Made by a program: the position numbers and the translations under genes. A stretch of 64,000 nt of DNA from Algibacter sp. L3A6 (GTDB lineage: Bacteria; Bacteroidota; Bacteroidia; Flavobacteriales; Flavobacteriaceae). The notes beneath the pieces are model-generated. The model saw only the letters and a program-made list of their open reading frames with translations, did no database searches and was not told where the DNA came from. Of the stretch, positions 51,180-59,614 are shown one piece after another. The stretch lies in contig NZ_CP047030.1 of the NCBI RefSeq assembly GCF_009796825.1, positions 1,959,501 through 2,023,500 on the forward strand, in the 5' to 3' direction. Each line of letters opens with the position of its first letter. Within the stretch, counting starts at the first letter, position 1.

Positions 51180-51896
51180 TTATATGTTTTTATTTCTTAA
51201 ATCGTATTCTTCTTGTCCAATACAGTAATTTTCGATGTCTTTGTTGTTGCCATAAACAACTAAAACATCGTTTTCGAGTACTAAGGTTTCCGAAGTAACA
51301 CGGCCAATACTTTCTTTTATTATTTGTTTTTTGCCTAAAATACTATGTTTTTCTCTTTCTCTAATTATGGTAATTAGTGTAAGCTGAAATTTGTTTGTTG
51401 TATCTAACTCTTTTAATGTTTTTCCGAAGAATGCTTTTTTTGCTTTTACTTCTGAAATGGTGAAATTATTATCTAATTGATAGTTTTCTAAGGTAGATTT
51501 AAAGTTTATTTGTTTTGTTAATCGTTTTGCTGAATCTTGTTCTGGATGAATAATGCTATGCACACCCATGGCTTCTAGAACAGTATCGTGAATAGGGGAA
51601 AGGGCACGACTAATAATTTTTACATCGGATAATTTTTTTACAATGGCCGTTGTAATTATAGCAGCGCCTTCGTTTTCACCAATGGCTACCACAACCTTAT
51701 CTGCATCTTTTAAAGGTACGGCGTTGTAGGCAAGTTCGTTTGTGGAATCCATACAAATGGCATGAGAAACTTGATCTTTTAGCAGGTTAATTTTCTCCAT
51801 TTGTTTGTCTATGGCAATAACTTCGTTGCCTGTTTCGGTAAGGCTTATTGCTAAGGCATGTCCGAAATTACCAAGTCCGATAACGATTATTTTCAT
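51180..51896 (-). CDS. trkA: TrkA/KtrA-family potassium-uptake regulatory subunit
   Basis: A 238-residue cytoplasmic protein. An RCK Rossmann domain (VIGLGNFGHALAISLTETGNEVIAIDK, with the GxGxxG-like nucleotide site) is followed by a TrkA-C domain (about 150-225). It binds NAD(H) or ATP/ADP and gates a membrane partner, encoded directly upstream. It has the single-RCK length typical of Ktr systems. Start to stop spacing with hemE is 1 bp. Confidence 0.92.
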   Translation of the reverse strand: MKIIVIGLGNFGHALAISLTETGNEVIAIDKQMEKINLLKDQVSHAICMDSTNELAYNAVPLKDADKVVVAIGENEGAAIITTAIVKKLSDVKIISRALSPIHDTVLEAMGVHSIIHPEQDSAKRLTKQINFKSTLENYQLDNNFTISEVKAKKAFFGKTLKELDTTNKFQLTLITIIREREKHSILGKKQIIKESIGRVTSETLVLENDVLVVYGNNKDIENYCIGQEEYDLRNKNI

Positions 51897-51925
51897 TTTT
51901 AAAATTATTTGTTTTTGATCAACTT

Positions 51926-53677
51926 CTAGTTAATCAAAATATTTTCTTTTGGATACTCGTAAAACTGATGGTTTATTTGGCGTAATAAACCAATCATTAA
52001 GTTGAGCATACCTATACGACCAATAAACATGACTAAAATAATAACATATTTACTAGGTTCTGTTAAAGTTGGTGTAAAATTTAAACTTAAACCAACGGTG
52101 CTGTAAGCTGAAAAACATTCGAAAGCGACCGTTAATAAAGGTGTGTCTTTTGGCTCGAATATTAATAATGCCATTATAGAAAAACCAATAACGATAAGCG
52201 AGATACATAAAATAGCAAAGGCTCTCGATGTGGACTCTGATGAAATTCGTTTTCCAAAAATTTCAATACGGCTTTTTCCTCTAGCGACTGCAAATATATT
52301 CAATGTTGCCAATGCAAAGGTACTTGTTTTTATACCACCTCCGGTCGATGCTGGTGAAGCTCCAATCCACATTAAAAAGATAACGAACAGTAATGATGGT
52401 ATAGTCATTTCACTGTAATCTATAACATTAAAACCTGCCGTTCTTGGACTTACCGAGCTAAATGCTGCATTGGTTAGTTTACCAATTAAAGTGGTGTGCT
52501 CTACCATGGTGTTATTGTATTCTGTTATAAAGAAAACAACCCAACCCACAAATAGTAAAATGGATGTAGTATAAATTACAATTTTGGTATTTAAAGTAAT
52601 TATAGGCACACGTTTATGGATGGCTTTTTCTTGAAATAGCTCTAAACAAGAGATCTTTAATTTTTTATAGAAATTGAAAATAATATTGTGCCCCAAACCT
52701 CCAAAGATAATAAGCATCATTATTATCCATTGGAATCCGTAATTAAAACGAATGCTCTCCTCAAACAATCCTGATGGTAAAATGGAAAATCCTGCATTAC
52801 AAAATGCCGAGATAGAATGGAAAACTGAAAAGAACAGTTTGTCTTTTATTACCTCATTATCGAGTACAGAAAAATATATAAATGCCATGCCTACAAGTTC
52901 TAATGCTACCGTAAATGTTACGACGTTTAGTGCAGCTCTAAATACATCTTTTAAACCTTCTTGAGCAATAAAATCTTTAGTGTTTAAGCCTTCTTTAAAT
53001 GATGAGCTTCCTCTGAAAAAAAATGCGAAAAAAGAAGTAAACGTTAATATACCTAAACCACCTAATTGAATCAAAACAAGTATAATGGATTGACCAATAA
53101 TAGTAAAATCTTGACTTGTATCTAAAACGGCTAAACCGGTTACACATACTGAGCTTGTTGCTGTAAAAAGCGCATTTGTGAAACTTATGCCGTTTGTTGT
53201 TGCACTTGGTAGCATTAATAAAAAAGCGCCTAAAATGGCTAGTATAAAAAAGCTGCCGACAAAAACAATTGCGGGATTAAAGTAGACCTCGTATATATAG
53301 CGTACAAAAACAAGTAGCCTTAATAGGAAATATAAAATAAGCCCGAGTTCGAGTATGGGTTTTATTTTCTGTAAAACAACATGATAATCGTTACCGCTGT
53401 GCACTAGCCAAACCACCAACGAACTTAAAAGTAAAATGGAGATAATGGCTATATTAACTATGGCTACACGCTTATTGTTTTTATACTTGTAAATAAAAAG
53501 TTTTACCGTATTAAATGCCAACAATAAAACGGATAGCGTAAGTAAGCCAAATACATGTGGTGACGTGTAATTATCTGCATGATCGTAGCCGAAATCGAAA
53601 ACAATAAAAAATAATACGATAATATCGAAAAAGCGATACACGTAATTTAATAATGATTGTTTTTTTAATTTAGGCAT
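51926..53677 (-). CDS. trkH: TrkH/KtrB-type potassium transporter subunit
   Basis: A 583-residue membrane protein with about ten or more helices. P-loop-like selectivity segments are seen: TATSSVCVTGLAVLDTSQDF, FCNAGFSILPSG, SPRTAGFNVIDYSEM and FSAYSTVGLSLNF, each with the conserved glycine. The N-terminal block (about 1-130) of extra helices makes it longer than Ktr subunits, suggesting a Trk-like hybrid. Partner of the TrkA gene that follows it by 29 bp. It lies between hemC/D and hemE. Confidence 0.92.
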   Translation of the reverse strand: MPKLKKQSLLNYVYRFFDIIVLFFIVFDFGYDHADNYTSPHVFGLLTLSVLLLAFNTVKLFIYKYKNNKRVAIVNIAIISILLLSSLVVWLVHSGNDYHVVLQKIKPILELGLILYFLLRLLVFVRYIYEVYFNPAIVFVGSFFILAILGAFLLMLPSATTNGISFTNALFTATSSVCVTGLAVLDTSQDFTIIGQSIILVLIQLGGLGILTFTSFFAFFFRGSSSFKEGLNTKDFIAQEGLKDVFRAALNVVTFTVALELVGMAFIYFSVLDNEVIKDKLFFSVFHSISAFCNAGFSILPSGLFEESIRFNYGFQWIIMMLIIFGGLGHNIIFNFYKKLKISCLELFQEKAIHKRVPIITLNTKIVIYTTSILLFVGWVVFFITEYNNTMVEHTTLIGKLTNAAFSSVSPRTAGFNVIDYSEMTIPSLLFVIFLMWIGASPASTGGGIKTSTFALATLNIFAVARGKSRIEIFGKRISSESTSRAFAILCISLIVIGFSIMALLIFEPKDTPLLTVAFECFSAYSTVGLSLNFTPTLTEPSKYVIILVMFIGRIGMLNLMIGLLRQINHQFYEYPKENILIN

Positions 53678-53731
53678 TTTAAATGTACTGGTTTAAAAAG
53701 AAAACCTGTTTTTAAAATAAAATCTTAGGTA

Positions 53732-55306
53732 TTAAATATAGTGCTCGTTTACTAACTCAATAACACTTTCTACCGTTGGTACTTTTGCTATACGTACATC
53801 ATCAAAATGCTTTTTAGCTTCTGCTGCTGTAGTTTCCCCAATACAAAAAGCAATAACTTCTTTATTGTTTTTTTGAGTAAAACTCTCAACCGTAGAAGGG
53901 CTATAAAACATAACAGCTTCTACCGAGTCGTTAACTTTTACACCATCGTACTTGGTTTGATAAGCTTCAATTTCGTTAACTTTCAAGTTGTTTTCACTTA
54001 AAATAGTTGGTAAAGCATCTAATCTAATATCGCTACAGAAATAAGTTGCTTCTGTACCTTCCATGTATTCTACTAAGTATTCCGCTAGTTTTTTAGCGTT
54101 GTTTTCGGCATGTGCTACTTTTCCAATTTTATTTTCAACTAAACGTTTGGTTCTACGACCTACACAGTAAATATTTTTAAACTGTAATTCAATAGCTGAA
54201 TAATTTGTAGTAAGTGATTCTACTGCGTTTTTGCTAGTAATTATTACGTTTTGTATTTCTTGTTTTAAAAATCTTGGGTGAATACGGTTTAAACTAATTT
54301 TAACCACATCTGTACTTTCAGATTTTACTTTTTCATGAAACAATAAACGTTGATCTTCTGTTAAAGATTTTGTAGAATATACATTCGTTTTTCTATCAGC
54401 ATCTTTTATGCTATCCATTAAGCGTTTTCCGCCACGTTCAATAACAAAATCGGCACAATATTGAGCAACATCATTATGTTCGCCTAATTTTTTAACACGA
54501 GATACGTCGATACGTTTTGTTCCATCAGGACTTAGTAAAACACCTGTAAAGGTTATTTCTTCGTCTTTAATAAAGGCTAAAGCTCCAATAGGTGCTGTAC
54601 ATCCGCCTTCTAATTTATTTAAAAAATCGCGCTCTATGGTTGTGCAAATTTCAGTTTCTTCGTGATTTAATTCTGCACAAATAGCTCTTATGTTTTCGTC
54701 TTCTTCTAAAGCAGTAATCATAATTGCTCCTTGTGCTGGTGCAGGAACCATCCAATCTAAATTAATAGCATCTTCTGGTCTAATACCAATACGTCCAATA
54801 CCGGCAGCTGCAAAAATAGCACCGTTCCAATCGCTGTTTTCGAGTTTTTCTAAGCGAGAATTTACATTACCACGTAAATCGGTAATAGTATGCGTTGGGA
54901 AACGATTTAACCATTGTGCACGTCTACGTAAACTCCCCGTTGCAATAACGGCGTCTTTAGATCCTAAAAATTCTTCATTGTCTTTAAAAACCAAAGTATC
55001 TTTTACATTACCACGTTTTAAAACGGCAGCTTGTACAATACCTTTAGGTAAAAGGGTAGGCACATCTTTTAAGGAGTGTACAGCAATATCGATATCGTTA
55101 TTTAGCATAGCGATATCTAATGTTCTTGTAAAAATCCCGGTAATACCTAACTCGTAAAGAGGTTTGTCTAAAACTAAATCACCTGTAGATTTTACAGGAA
55201 CTAATTGTGTTTTATGACCTAAATGTTCGAGTTGACTTTGCACTATTTTGGCTTGCCATAACGCTAATTCGCTATCGCGAGTACCAATTTTTATAATTTT
55301 AGACAT
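53732..55306 (-). CDS. hemC: Hydroxymethylbilane synthase fused to uroporphyrinogen-III synthase (HemC-HemD)
   Basis: A 524-residue bifunctional protein. Residues 1-305 are porphobilinogen deaminase: IGTRDSELALWQAK at the start, DIAVHSLKDVPT, ATGSLRRRAQ and the dipyrromethane cofactor Cys236 in LEGGCTAPIGA. Residues about 306-524 match HemD: IITSKNAVESL, IYCVGRRTKRLVE, ATYFCSDIRLD and FYSPSTVESF. Thus it would make the linear tetrapyrrole and close it to uroporphyrinogen III. It overlaps hemA by 8 bp. Confidence 0.93.
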   Translation of the reverse strand: MSKIIKIGTRDSELALWQAKIVQSQLEHLGHKTQLVPVKSTGDLVLDKPLYELGITGIFTRTLDIAMLNNDIDIAVHSLKDVPTLLPKGIVQAAVLKRGNVKDTLVFKDNEEFLGSKDAVIATGSLRRRAQWLNRFPTHTITDLRGNVNSRLEKLENSDWNGAIFAAAGIGRIGIRPEDAINLDWMVPAPAQGAIMITALEEDENIRAICAELNHEETEICTTIERDFLNKLEGGCTAPIGALAFIKDEEITFTGVLLSPDGTKRIDVSRVKKLGEHNDVAQYCADFVIERGGKRLMDSIKDADRKTNVYSTKSLTEDQRLLFHEKVKSESTDVVKISLNRIHPRFLKQEIQNVIITSKNAVESLTTNYSAIELQFKNIYCVGRRTKRLVENKIGKVAHAENNAKKLAEYLVEYMEGTEATYFCSDIRLDALPTILSENNLKVNEIEAYQTKYDGVKVNDSVEAVMFYSPSTVESFTQKNNKEVIAFCIGETTAAEAKKHFDDVRIAKVPTVESVIELVNEHYI

Positions 55307-56561
55307 TTTTTGTAGAAGGTTCTAATTGGAACACTTTTTTAATAAGTTCAAGACTTTCGTCTGTAGAAACGTCATCATCTTTTAAATGATGCGCAAAATG
55401 ATTTGTAATTTTCTGAATGATATTGTTGCTGATTATTTCGGCTTGCGATTCGTTAAAATCGGATATTTTTTTACGTTGCGTATCTAATTCTGCCGTTGCA
55501 AAATCGTTCAGTTTATGTTTAAGAGCTTTAATAGTTGGCGCAAACTTTCTGGTTTCTAACCAACCGTTAAATTCTTCTTTTACTTCTTCTATAATCGCTT
55601 CCGCGGAAGGAATATGTTGCTTTCTAGCTTCTAGAGTTCTATCAGTAATTTGAGATAAATGATCTAAATGTACCAGTTTAACACCTTCTAGTTCTAATAC
55701 GTTTTCGTCTACATTTTTAGGAATTGATAAATCTAAAATTAAAAGCGGTTTGTTGCTTTGTATAATATGTTTATCAATAGTAGGGCGTTGCGCTCCGGTA
55801 GCTACAATTAAAATATCCGAGTCGGTTATTTCTTCTTGTAAGTTAGAATAATCTTTAACTAATAAATTGAATTTTCCGGCTATTTGTTCAGCCTTCGTTT
55901 TCGTTCTATTTATTAAAGTGATATGTTCGTTTTTAGTATGTTTAACTAAGTTTTCGCAAGTGTTTCTACCAATTTTCCCTGTTCCGAAGAGTAGAATGTT
56001 TTTATTGGTAATATCTTCAACTTCATTAAAAATGTATTGTACCGAAGCAAAAGAAACCGAAGTGGCTCCAGATGAAATTTCAGTTTCATTTTTAATACGT
56101 TTGCTCGCTTGTATTACAGCATTTATTAATCTTTCAGAAAAAGGATTAAGTAATCCGTGTTTTCTTGAAAGTTTAGCGCTAATTTTTAATTGACTTATAA
56201 TTTCGAAATCACCAAGAATTTGGCTGTCTAAACCAGAACCTACACGAAACATGTGCGATATAGCTTCCTTGTTTTTGTATATGTAAGCAACCTCTTGAAA
56301 TTCTTCAACAGTACCACGTGTATTATCGCAAAGCAATTTAATAAGTTGAAAGGGATGTTGTGCAAAACCGTAAATTTCAGTTCTGTTACAAGTGGAAGTT
56401 ACCACCAGACTTTCAATGTTATTTTCTTTGGCTTGATTTAAAAGTGCAAGTTTACCTTCTTCGCTTAGACTAAAATGTCCACGAATATCTGCATCGGCTT
56501 TTTTGTAACTTAAACCAATAGCATAAAAGTAATTACTTTTCGAAACGTTATACTTGTGCAT
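55299..56561 (-). CDS. hemA: Glutamyl-tRNA reductase
   Basis: A 420-residue enzyme reducing glutamyl-tRNA to glutamate-1-semialdehyde, the first committed step of the C5 pathway. The catalytic Cys58 lies in TSTCNRTEIYG; the NADPH-binding region GTGKIGRNTCENLVKH lies near 185-200; the C-terminal dimerisation domain carries ITNHFAHHLKDDD. First gene of the leftward hem operon. A TATTTTTG box (reverse strand, 56583-56590), 21 bp before the start, is the probable -7 element. Confidence 0.95.
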   Translation of the reverse strand: MHKYNVSKSNYFYAIGLSYKKADADIRGHFSLSEEGKLALLNQAKENNIESLVVTSTCNRTEIYGFAQHPFQLIKLLCDNTRGTVEEFQEVAYIYKNKEAISHMFRVGSGLDSQILGDFEIISQLKISAKLSRKHGLLNPFSERLINAVIQASKRIKNETEISSGATSVSFASVQYIFNEVEDITNKNILLFGTGKIGRNTCENLVKHTKNEHITLINRTKTKAEQIAGKFNLLVKDYSNLQEEITDSDILIVATGAQRPTIDKHIIQSNKPLLILDLSIPKNVDENVLELEGVKLVHLDHLSQITDRTLEARKQHIPSAEAIIEEVKEEFNGWLETRKFAPTIKALKHKLNDFATAELDTQRKKISDFNESQAEIISNNIIQKITNHFAHHLKDDDVSTDESLELIKKVFQLEPSTKNV

Positions 56562-56582
56562 GCGCTAATTAAAAATGTGTGG

Positions 56583-56692
56583 CAAAAATATACGGATGCC
56601 GACTTAAAAAGTAACGCTCAAAGAACTTTTAGTGTCGTTTGTGGTTTTTTAACGTTGTTTTTGCTCGAAATGTGATAAATATCATATTTTTG
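56583..56692. promoter_or_regulatory. Divergent control region of hemA and the AraC regulator gene
   Basis: The region holds a leftward TATTTTTG -7 box (56583-56590) for hemA, a rightward TTTG (56660-56663) and TATTTTTG (56685-56692) pair for the AraC gene, and a TGAT-AAAT-ATCA palindrome (56673-56684) in the rightward spacer. It also holds one copy (56607-56623) of a 17-bp direct repeat whose second copy lies at 56774-56790. Joint regulation of both transcripts is likely. Confidence 0.5.
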
Positions 56693-56743
56693 TAGCGATA
56701 GAGGATGATTTGGAGTGATTAATTTAGAACCAATCTAAATAAG

Positions 56744-57652
56744 ATGAATAAAAATAACGCTGAAGACACCAGTAAAAGTAACGCTCAAAGGTCGTTTTTG
56801 GAGACAGAAGTTGGCGAGGGGTTTGTGGTTTTAATGTATAAAAATGATGAGAGCGAAACGCAAAACATTGTAAAAGATATACATAGCGACTTTATACAAT
56901 TTCACTTTTGTGTAAAAGGTTCTAGCCAGTTTGTTTTTAACGAAGGGCGCTACACTTTAAATATTCTAGAAGAGAACTCTTTGCTGTTATATAACCCACA
57001 GCGCGATTTACCAATTAATCTTAAAATTGAACCAAACTCTTGGATGGTTTCTATATTGATTTCAATTAAGAAATTCCATGGTTTGTTTTCTCAAGAGGCT
57101 GGTTATATCACTTTTTTAAGTGATGATAATAAGGATAAAAAGTATTATAAAGATGGTGTTATTACGCCTTCTATGGCTATTGTTTTAAATCAGTTGATAA
57201 ATTATAATCTCAACCTTTCAATAAAAAACTTATATTTCAAAGGTAAAGCGTATGAACTTTTAAGTTTGTATTTCAATAGGAATGAAGATGCCGATGTTGA
57301 GCAATGTCCGTTTTTGGTAGATGAAACTAATGTTATAAAAATTAGAAAAGCAAAAGATATTGTGATTTCTAGAATTGCAGAGCCGCCAAGTTTACAAGAA
57401 CTTGCTGATGAAATAGGATTAAATATTAAAAAATTAAAAGAAGGCTTTAAGCAAATTTATGGCGATTCAGTTTTTAGCTTTTTATTCGACTATAAGATGG
57501 AAGTTGCTAGAAAGTTGTTAGAAGCCGGTAACGATAATGTAAATGAAGTTGGTTTAAAAGTAGGTTATAGCACATCGAGTCATTTTATAGCGGCTTTTAA
57601 AAAGAAATATGGCACCACACCAAAAAAATATGTGATGTCTTTAACAACGTAA
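56744..57652 (+). CDS. AraC-family transcriptional regulator (PchR-like)
   Basis: A 302-residue regulator. The N-terminal half is a beta-rich sensing domain (FIQFHFCVKGSSQFVFNEGRYTLNI, NSLLLYNPQRDLPINLKIEP) of the type seen in PchR-like, iron/siderophore-responsive AraC proteins. The C-terminal HTH pair (about 205-300) reads PPSLQELADEIGLNIKKLKEGFKQIYG and VNEVGLKVGYSTSSHFIAAFKKKYGTTPKKYV. It begins the rightward cluster with ThuA-like, hemH and hemJ genes and faces hemA. I infer heme- or iron-dependent control of both sides. Confidence 0.9.
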   Translation: MNKNNAEDTSKSNAQRSFLETEVGEGFVVLMYKNDESETQNIVKDIHSDFIQFHFCVKGSSQFVFNEGRYTLNILEENSLLLYNPQRDLPINLKIEPNSWMVSILISIKKFHGLFSQEAGYITFLSDDNKDKKYYKDGVITPSMAIVLNQLINYNLNLSIKNLYFKGKAYELLSLYFNRNEDADVEQCPFLVDETNVIKIRKAKDIVISRIAEPPSLQELADEIGLNIKKLKEGFKQIYGDSVFSFLFDYKMEVARKLLEAGNDNVNEVGLKVGYSTSSHFIAAFKKKYGTTPKKYVMSLTT

Positions 57653-57703
57653 ATAATGGAAGTAATTATTTAAAAAGGGTTTCTTCTGAAAAAAAATATA
57701 AAA

Positions 57704-57859
57704 ATGAAATATTTAACACCAGAAATTGCAGCTTTAGCGAAATTTGCAAACACGAAAACTTTAGCAAGGTCAAGTACATCTTGCGGAATTTTTCAAGATT
57801 GTGATTATACCGAAGCGCGACCTAAACTATACCACGAACAACTAAATAAAACCAAATAA
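57704..57859 (+). CDS. Small protein of 51 residues between the AraC and ThuA-like genes
   Basis: ATG-started frame MKYLTPEIAALAKFANTKTL... with two cysteines (SSTSCGIFQDCDYTEARPK) and a basic end. It is preceded by an A-rich leader as in this genome's real genes, sits 51 bp after the AraC gene and ends 11 bp before the ThuA-like gene, filling an otherwise empty gap. No family recognised. Two closely placed cysteines could bind metal or heme, which is speculation. Confidence 0.55.
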   Translation: MKYLTPEIAALAKFANTKTLARSSTSCGIFQDCDYTEARPKLYHEQLNKTK

Positions 57860-57870
57860 AAGACAAACTA

Positions 57871-58575
57871 ATGAGAATATTATTAATTACATTTTTAGCA
57901 TTTTTTACAATAAGTACTTATGCTGCCGACAAGGTGCTAATTTTTTCAAAAACAGCGGGATTTAGACATAAATCTATTGAAACAGGTGTAAAAACTATTG
58001 AGGCTTTAGGCTTACAGAATAACTTTACAGTAACGCATACTGAAGATGCTGCAGTGTTTTTAGATAAGAAATTAAAAAAGTACGATTTAATTATTTTCTT
58101 AAATACCACAGGTGATGTTTTGAATACTGAGGAGGAACACGCTTTTAAAAAATATATTAATAAAGGCGGAAGTTTTTTAGGAATTCATGCGGCTACAGAT
58201 ACAGAGTTCGAGTGGGCTTGGTATGGTAAGTTGGTTGGTGCGTATTTTATAAGTCATCCAAAGCAAACGGAAGCCACAATGCATGTAAAAGATAACAAGC
58301 ATGAGGCTACAAAACACTTACCTAGTCCTTGGACGCATTATGATGAGTGGTATAGTTTTAAAAATATTAATGAAGACTTGCATGTGTTATTAGAGCTAGA
58401 TGAATCTAGTTACGAAGGTGGTGAAAATGGTGATTTTCATCCTATAGCTTGGTGTCAGGAATTCGATGGTGGAAAAATGTTTTACACCGGAATGGGGCAT
58501 ACTATAGAATCTTACTCAAATCCAGAATTTAAGCAACATCTTTTAGGTGGGATCTTATATTGTTTAGATAAATAA
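57871..58575 (+). CDS. ThuA-domain protein, secreted
   Basis: A 234-residue protein with a signal peptide (cleavage near residue 18, TYAAD). The ThuA (trehalose-utilisation-like, glutamine-amidotransferase fold) domain is clear: VLIFSKTAGFRHKSIETG, LIIFLNTTGDVLN, GGSFLGIHAATDTEFEW and HPIAWCQEFDGGKMFYTGMGHT. Such proteins usually act on sugars; what it does amid heme genes is unclear. Co-directional, 5 bp before hemH. Confidence 0.88.
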   Translation: MRILLITFLAFFTISTYAADKVLIFSKTAGFRHKSIETGVKTIEALGLQNNFTVTHTEDAAVFLDKKLKKYDLIIFLNTTGDVLNTEEEHAFKKYINKGGSFLGIHAATDTEFEWAWYGKLVGAYFISHPKQTEATMHVKDNKHEATKHLPSPWTHYDEWYSFKNINEDLHVLLELDESSYEGGENGDFHPIAWCQEFDGGKMFYTGMGHTIESYSNPEFKQHLLGGILYCLDK

Positions 58576-58580
58576 AATAA

Positions 58581-59612
58581 ATGAAAAAAGGTATATTACT
58601 TGTCAATCTTGGTTCTCCGGAGAGTCCAGAACCAAAAGACGTTAAAAAGTATTTAGGTGAGTTTTTAATGGACGAGCGTGTTATAGATATTCCGTATATA
58701 GCAAGAGCAGCCTTAGTTAAAGGTATTATATTAAAAACGCGACCAAAAGCATCAGCCGCAGCGTATAAAAAAATTTGGTGGGAAGAAGGTTCTCCGCTTA
58801 TTGTACTTTCAGAAAGACTTCAAAATAAAATTCAAAAAGAAGTAGAATATCCTGTTGCTTTGGCAATGCGTTATGGAAGCATGACTATTAAAAAAGGACT
58901 TCAGGAACTTGTTGATAAAGGTGTAGAAGAGGTTTTGCTTTTTCCGCTTTATCCACAATTTGCGATGGCAACGACTGAAACTATTACTGTTTTAGCAGAA
59001 GAGTTACGTCAGGAGTTTTTTCCTAGTTTAAAAATAGAATCGGTACCTGCGTTTTATAATAAGGCTGATTATATCGAAGTGCTTTCAAATTCAATTAAAA
59101 GACATTTAGAAGGTAAAAAATACGATCACGTTTTATTTTCATATCACGGTGTTCCTGAACGTCATATTAGAAAAAGTGATGTAACGCAGTCGCATTGCAA
59201 AATAGATAAAAGTTGTTGTGTAACGCCTAGTAAGGCACATGAGTATTGCTATAAACATCAATGTTTAGAAGTAACAAGGTTGGTAGGTGAAAGACTTCAG
59301 TTTAAAGAAGGTGCTTTTTCTACATCCTTTCAATCGCGTTTAGGTTTCGATCCATGGTTGCAACCATATACAGATAGAACGATTGAGCGCTTAGGTAAGA
59401 ACGGCGTAGAAAATATGGCGATTATTACTCCAGCATTTGTTAGCGATTGTTTAGAGACTTTGGAAGAAATTGCAATGGAAGGTCAAGAAATTTTTCATGA
59501 AATGGGTGGTAAAGATTTTACAACTGTGCCGTGTTTAAATGATGACGATGAGTTTGTGGCTTTACTGTCTAAATGGATAAATACTTGGGCTGAGTCTAAA
59601 ACCACTGCTTAA
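58581..59612 (+). CDS. hemH: Ferrochelatase
   Basis: A 343-residue enzyme inserting iron into protoporphyrin IX. Motifs: GILLVNLGSPESPEP, RYGSMTIKKGLQELV, FSYHGVPERHIRKSD with the catalytic His, LGFDPWLQPYTD and the C-terminal ITPAFVSDCLETLEEIAMEG. The CCVTPSKAHEYCYKHQC stretch contains clustered cysteines, as in iron-sulfur containing ferrochelatases, though cluster binding is not proven here. It precedes the MATE gene by 2 bp. Confidence 0.95.
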   Translation: MKKGILLVNLGSPESPEPKDVKKYLGEFLMDERVIDIPYIARAALVKGIILKTRPKASAAAYKKIWWEEGSPLIVLSERLQNKIQKEVEYPVALAMRYGSMTIKKGLQELVDKGVEEVLLFPLYPQFAMATTETITVLAEELRQEFFPSLKIESVPAFYNKADYIEVLSNSIKRHLEGKKYDHVLFSYHGVPERHIRKSDVTQSHCKIDKSCCVTPSKAHEYCYKHQCLEVTRLVGERLQFKEGAFSTSFQSRLGFDPWLQPYTDRTIERLGKNGVENMAIITPAFVSDCLETLEEIAMEGQEIFHEMGGKDFTTVPCLNDDDEFVALLSKWINTWAESKTTA

Positions 59613-59614
59613 CA

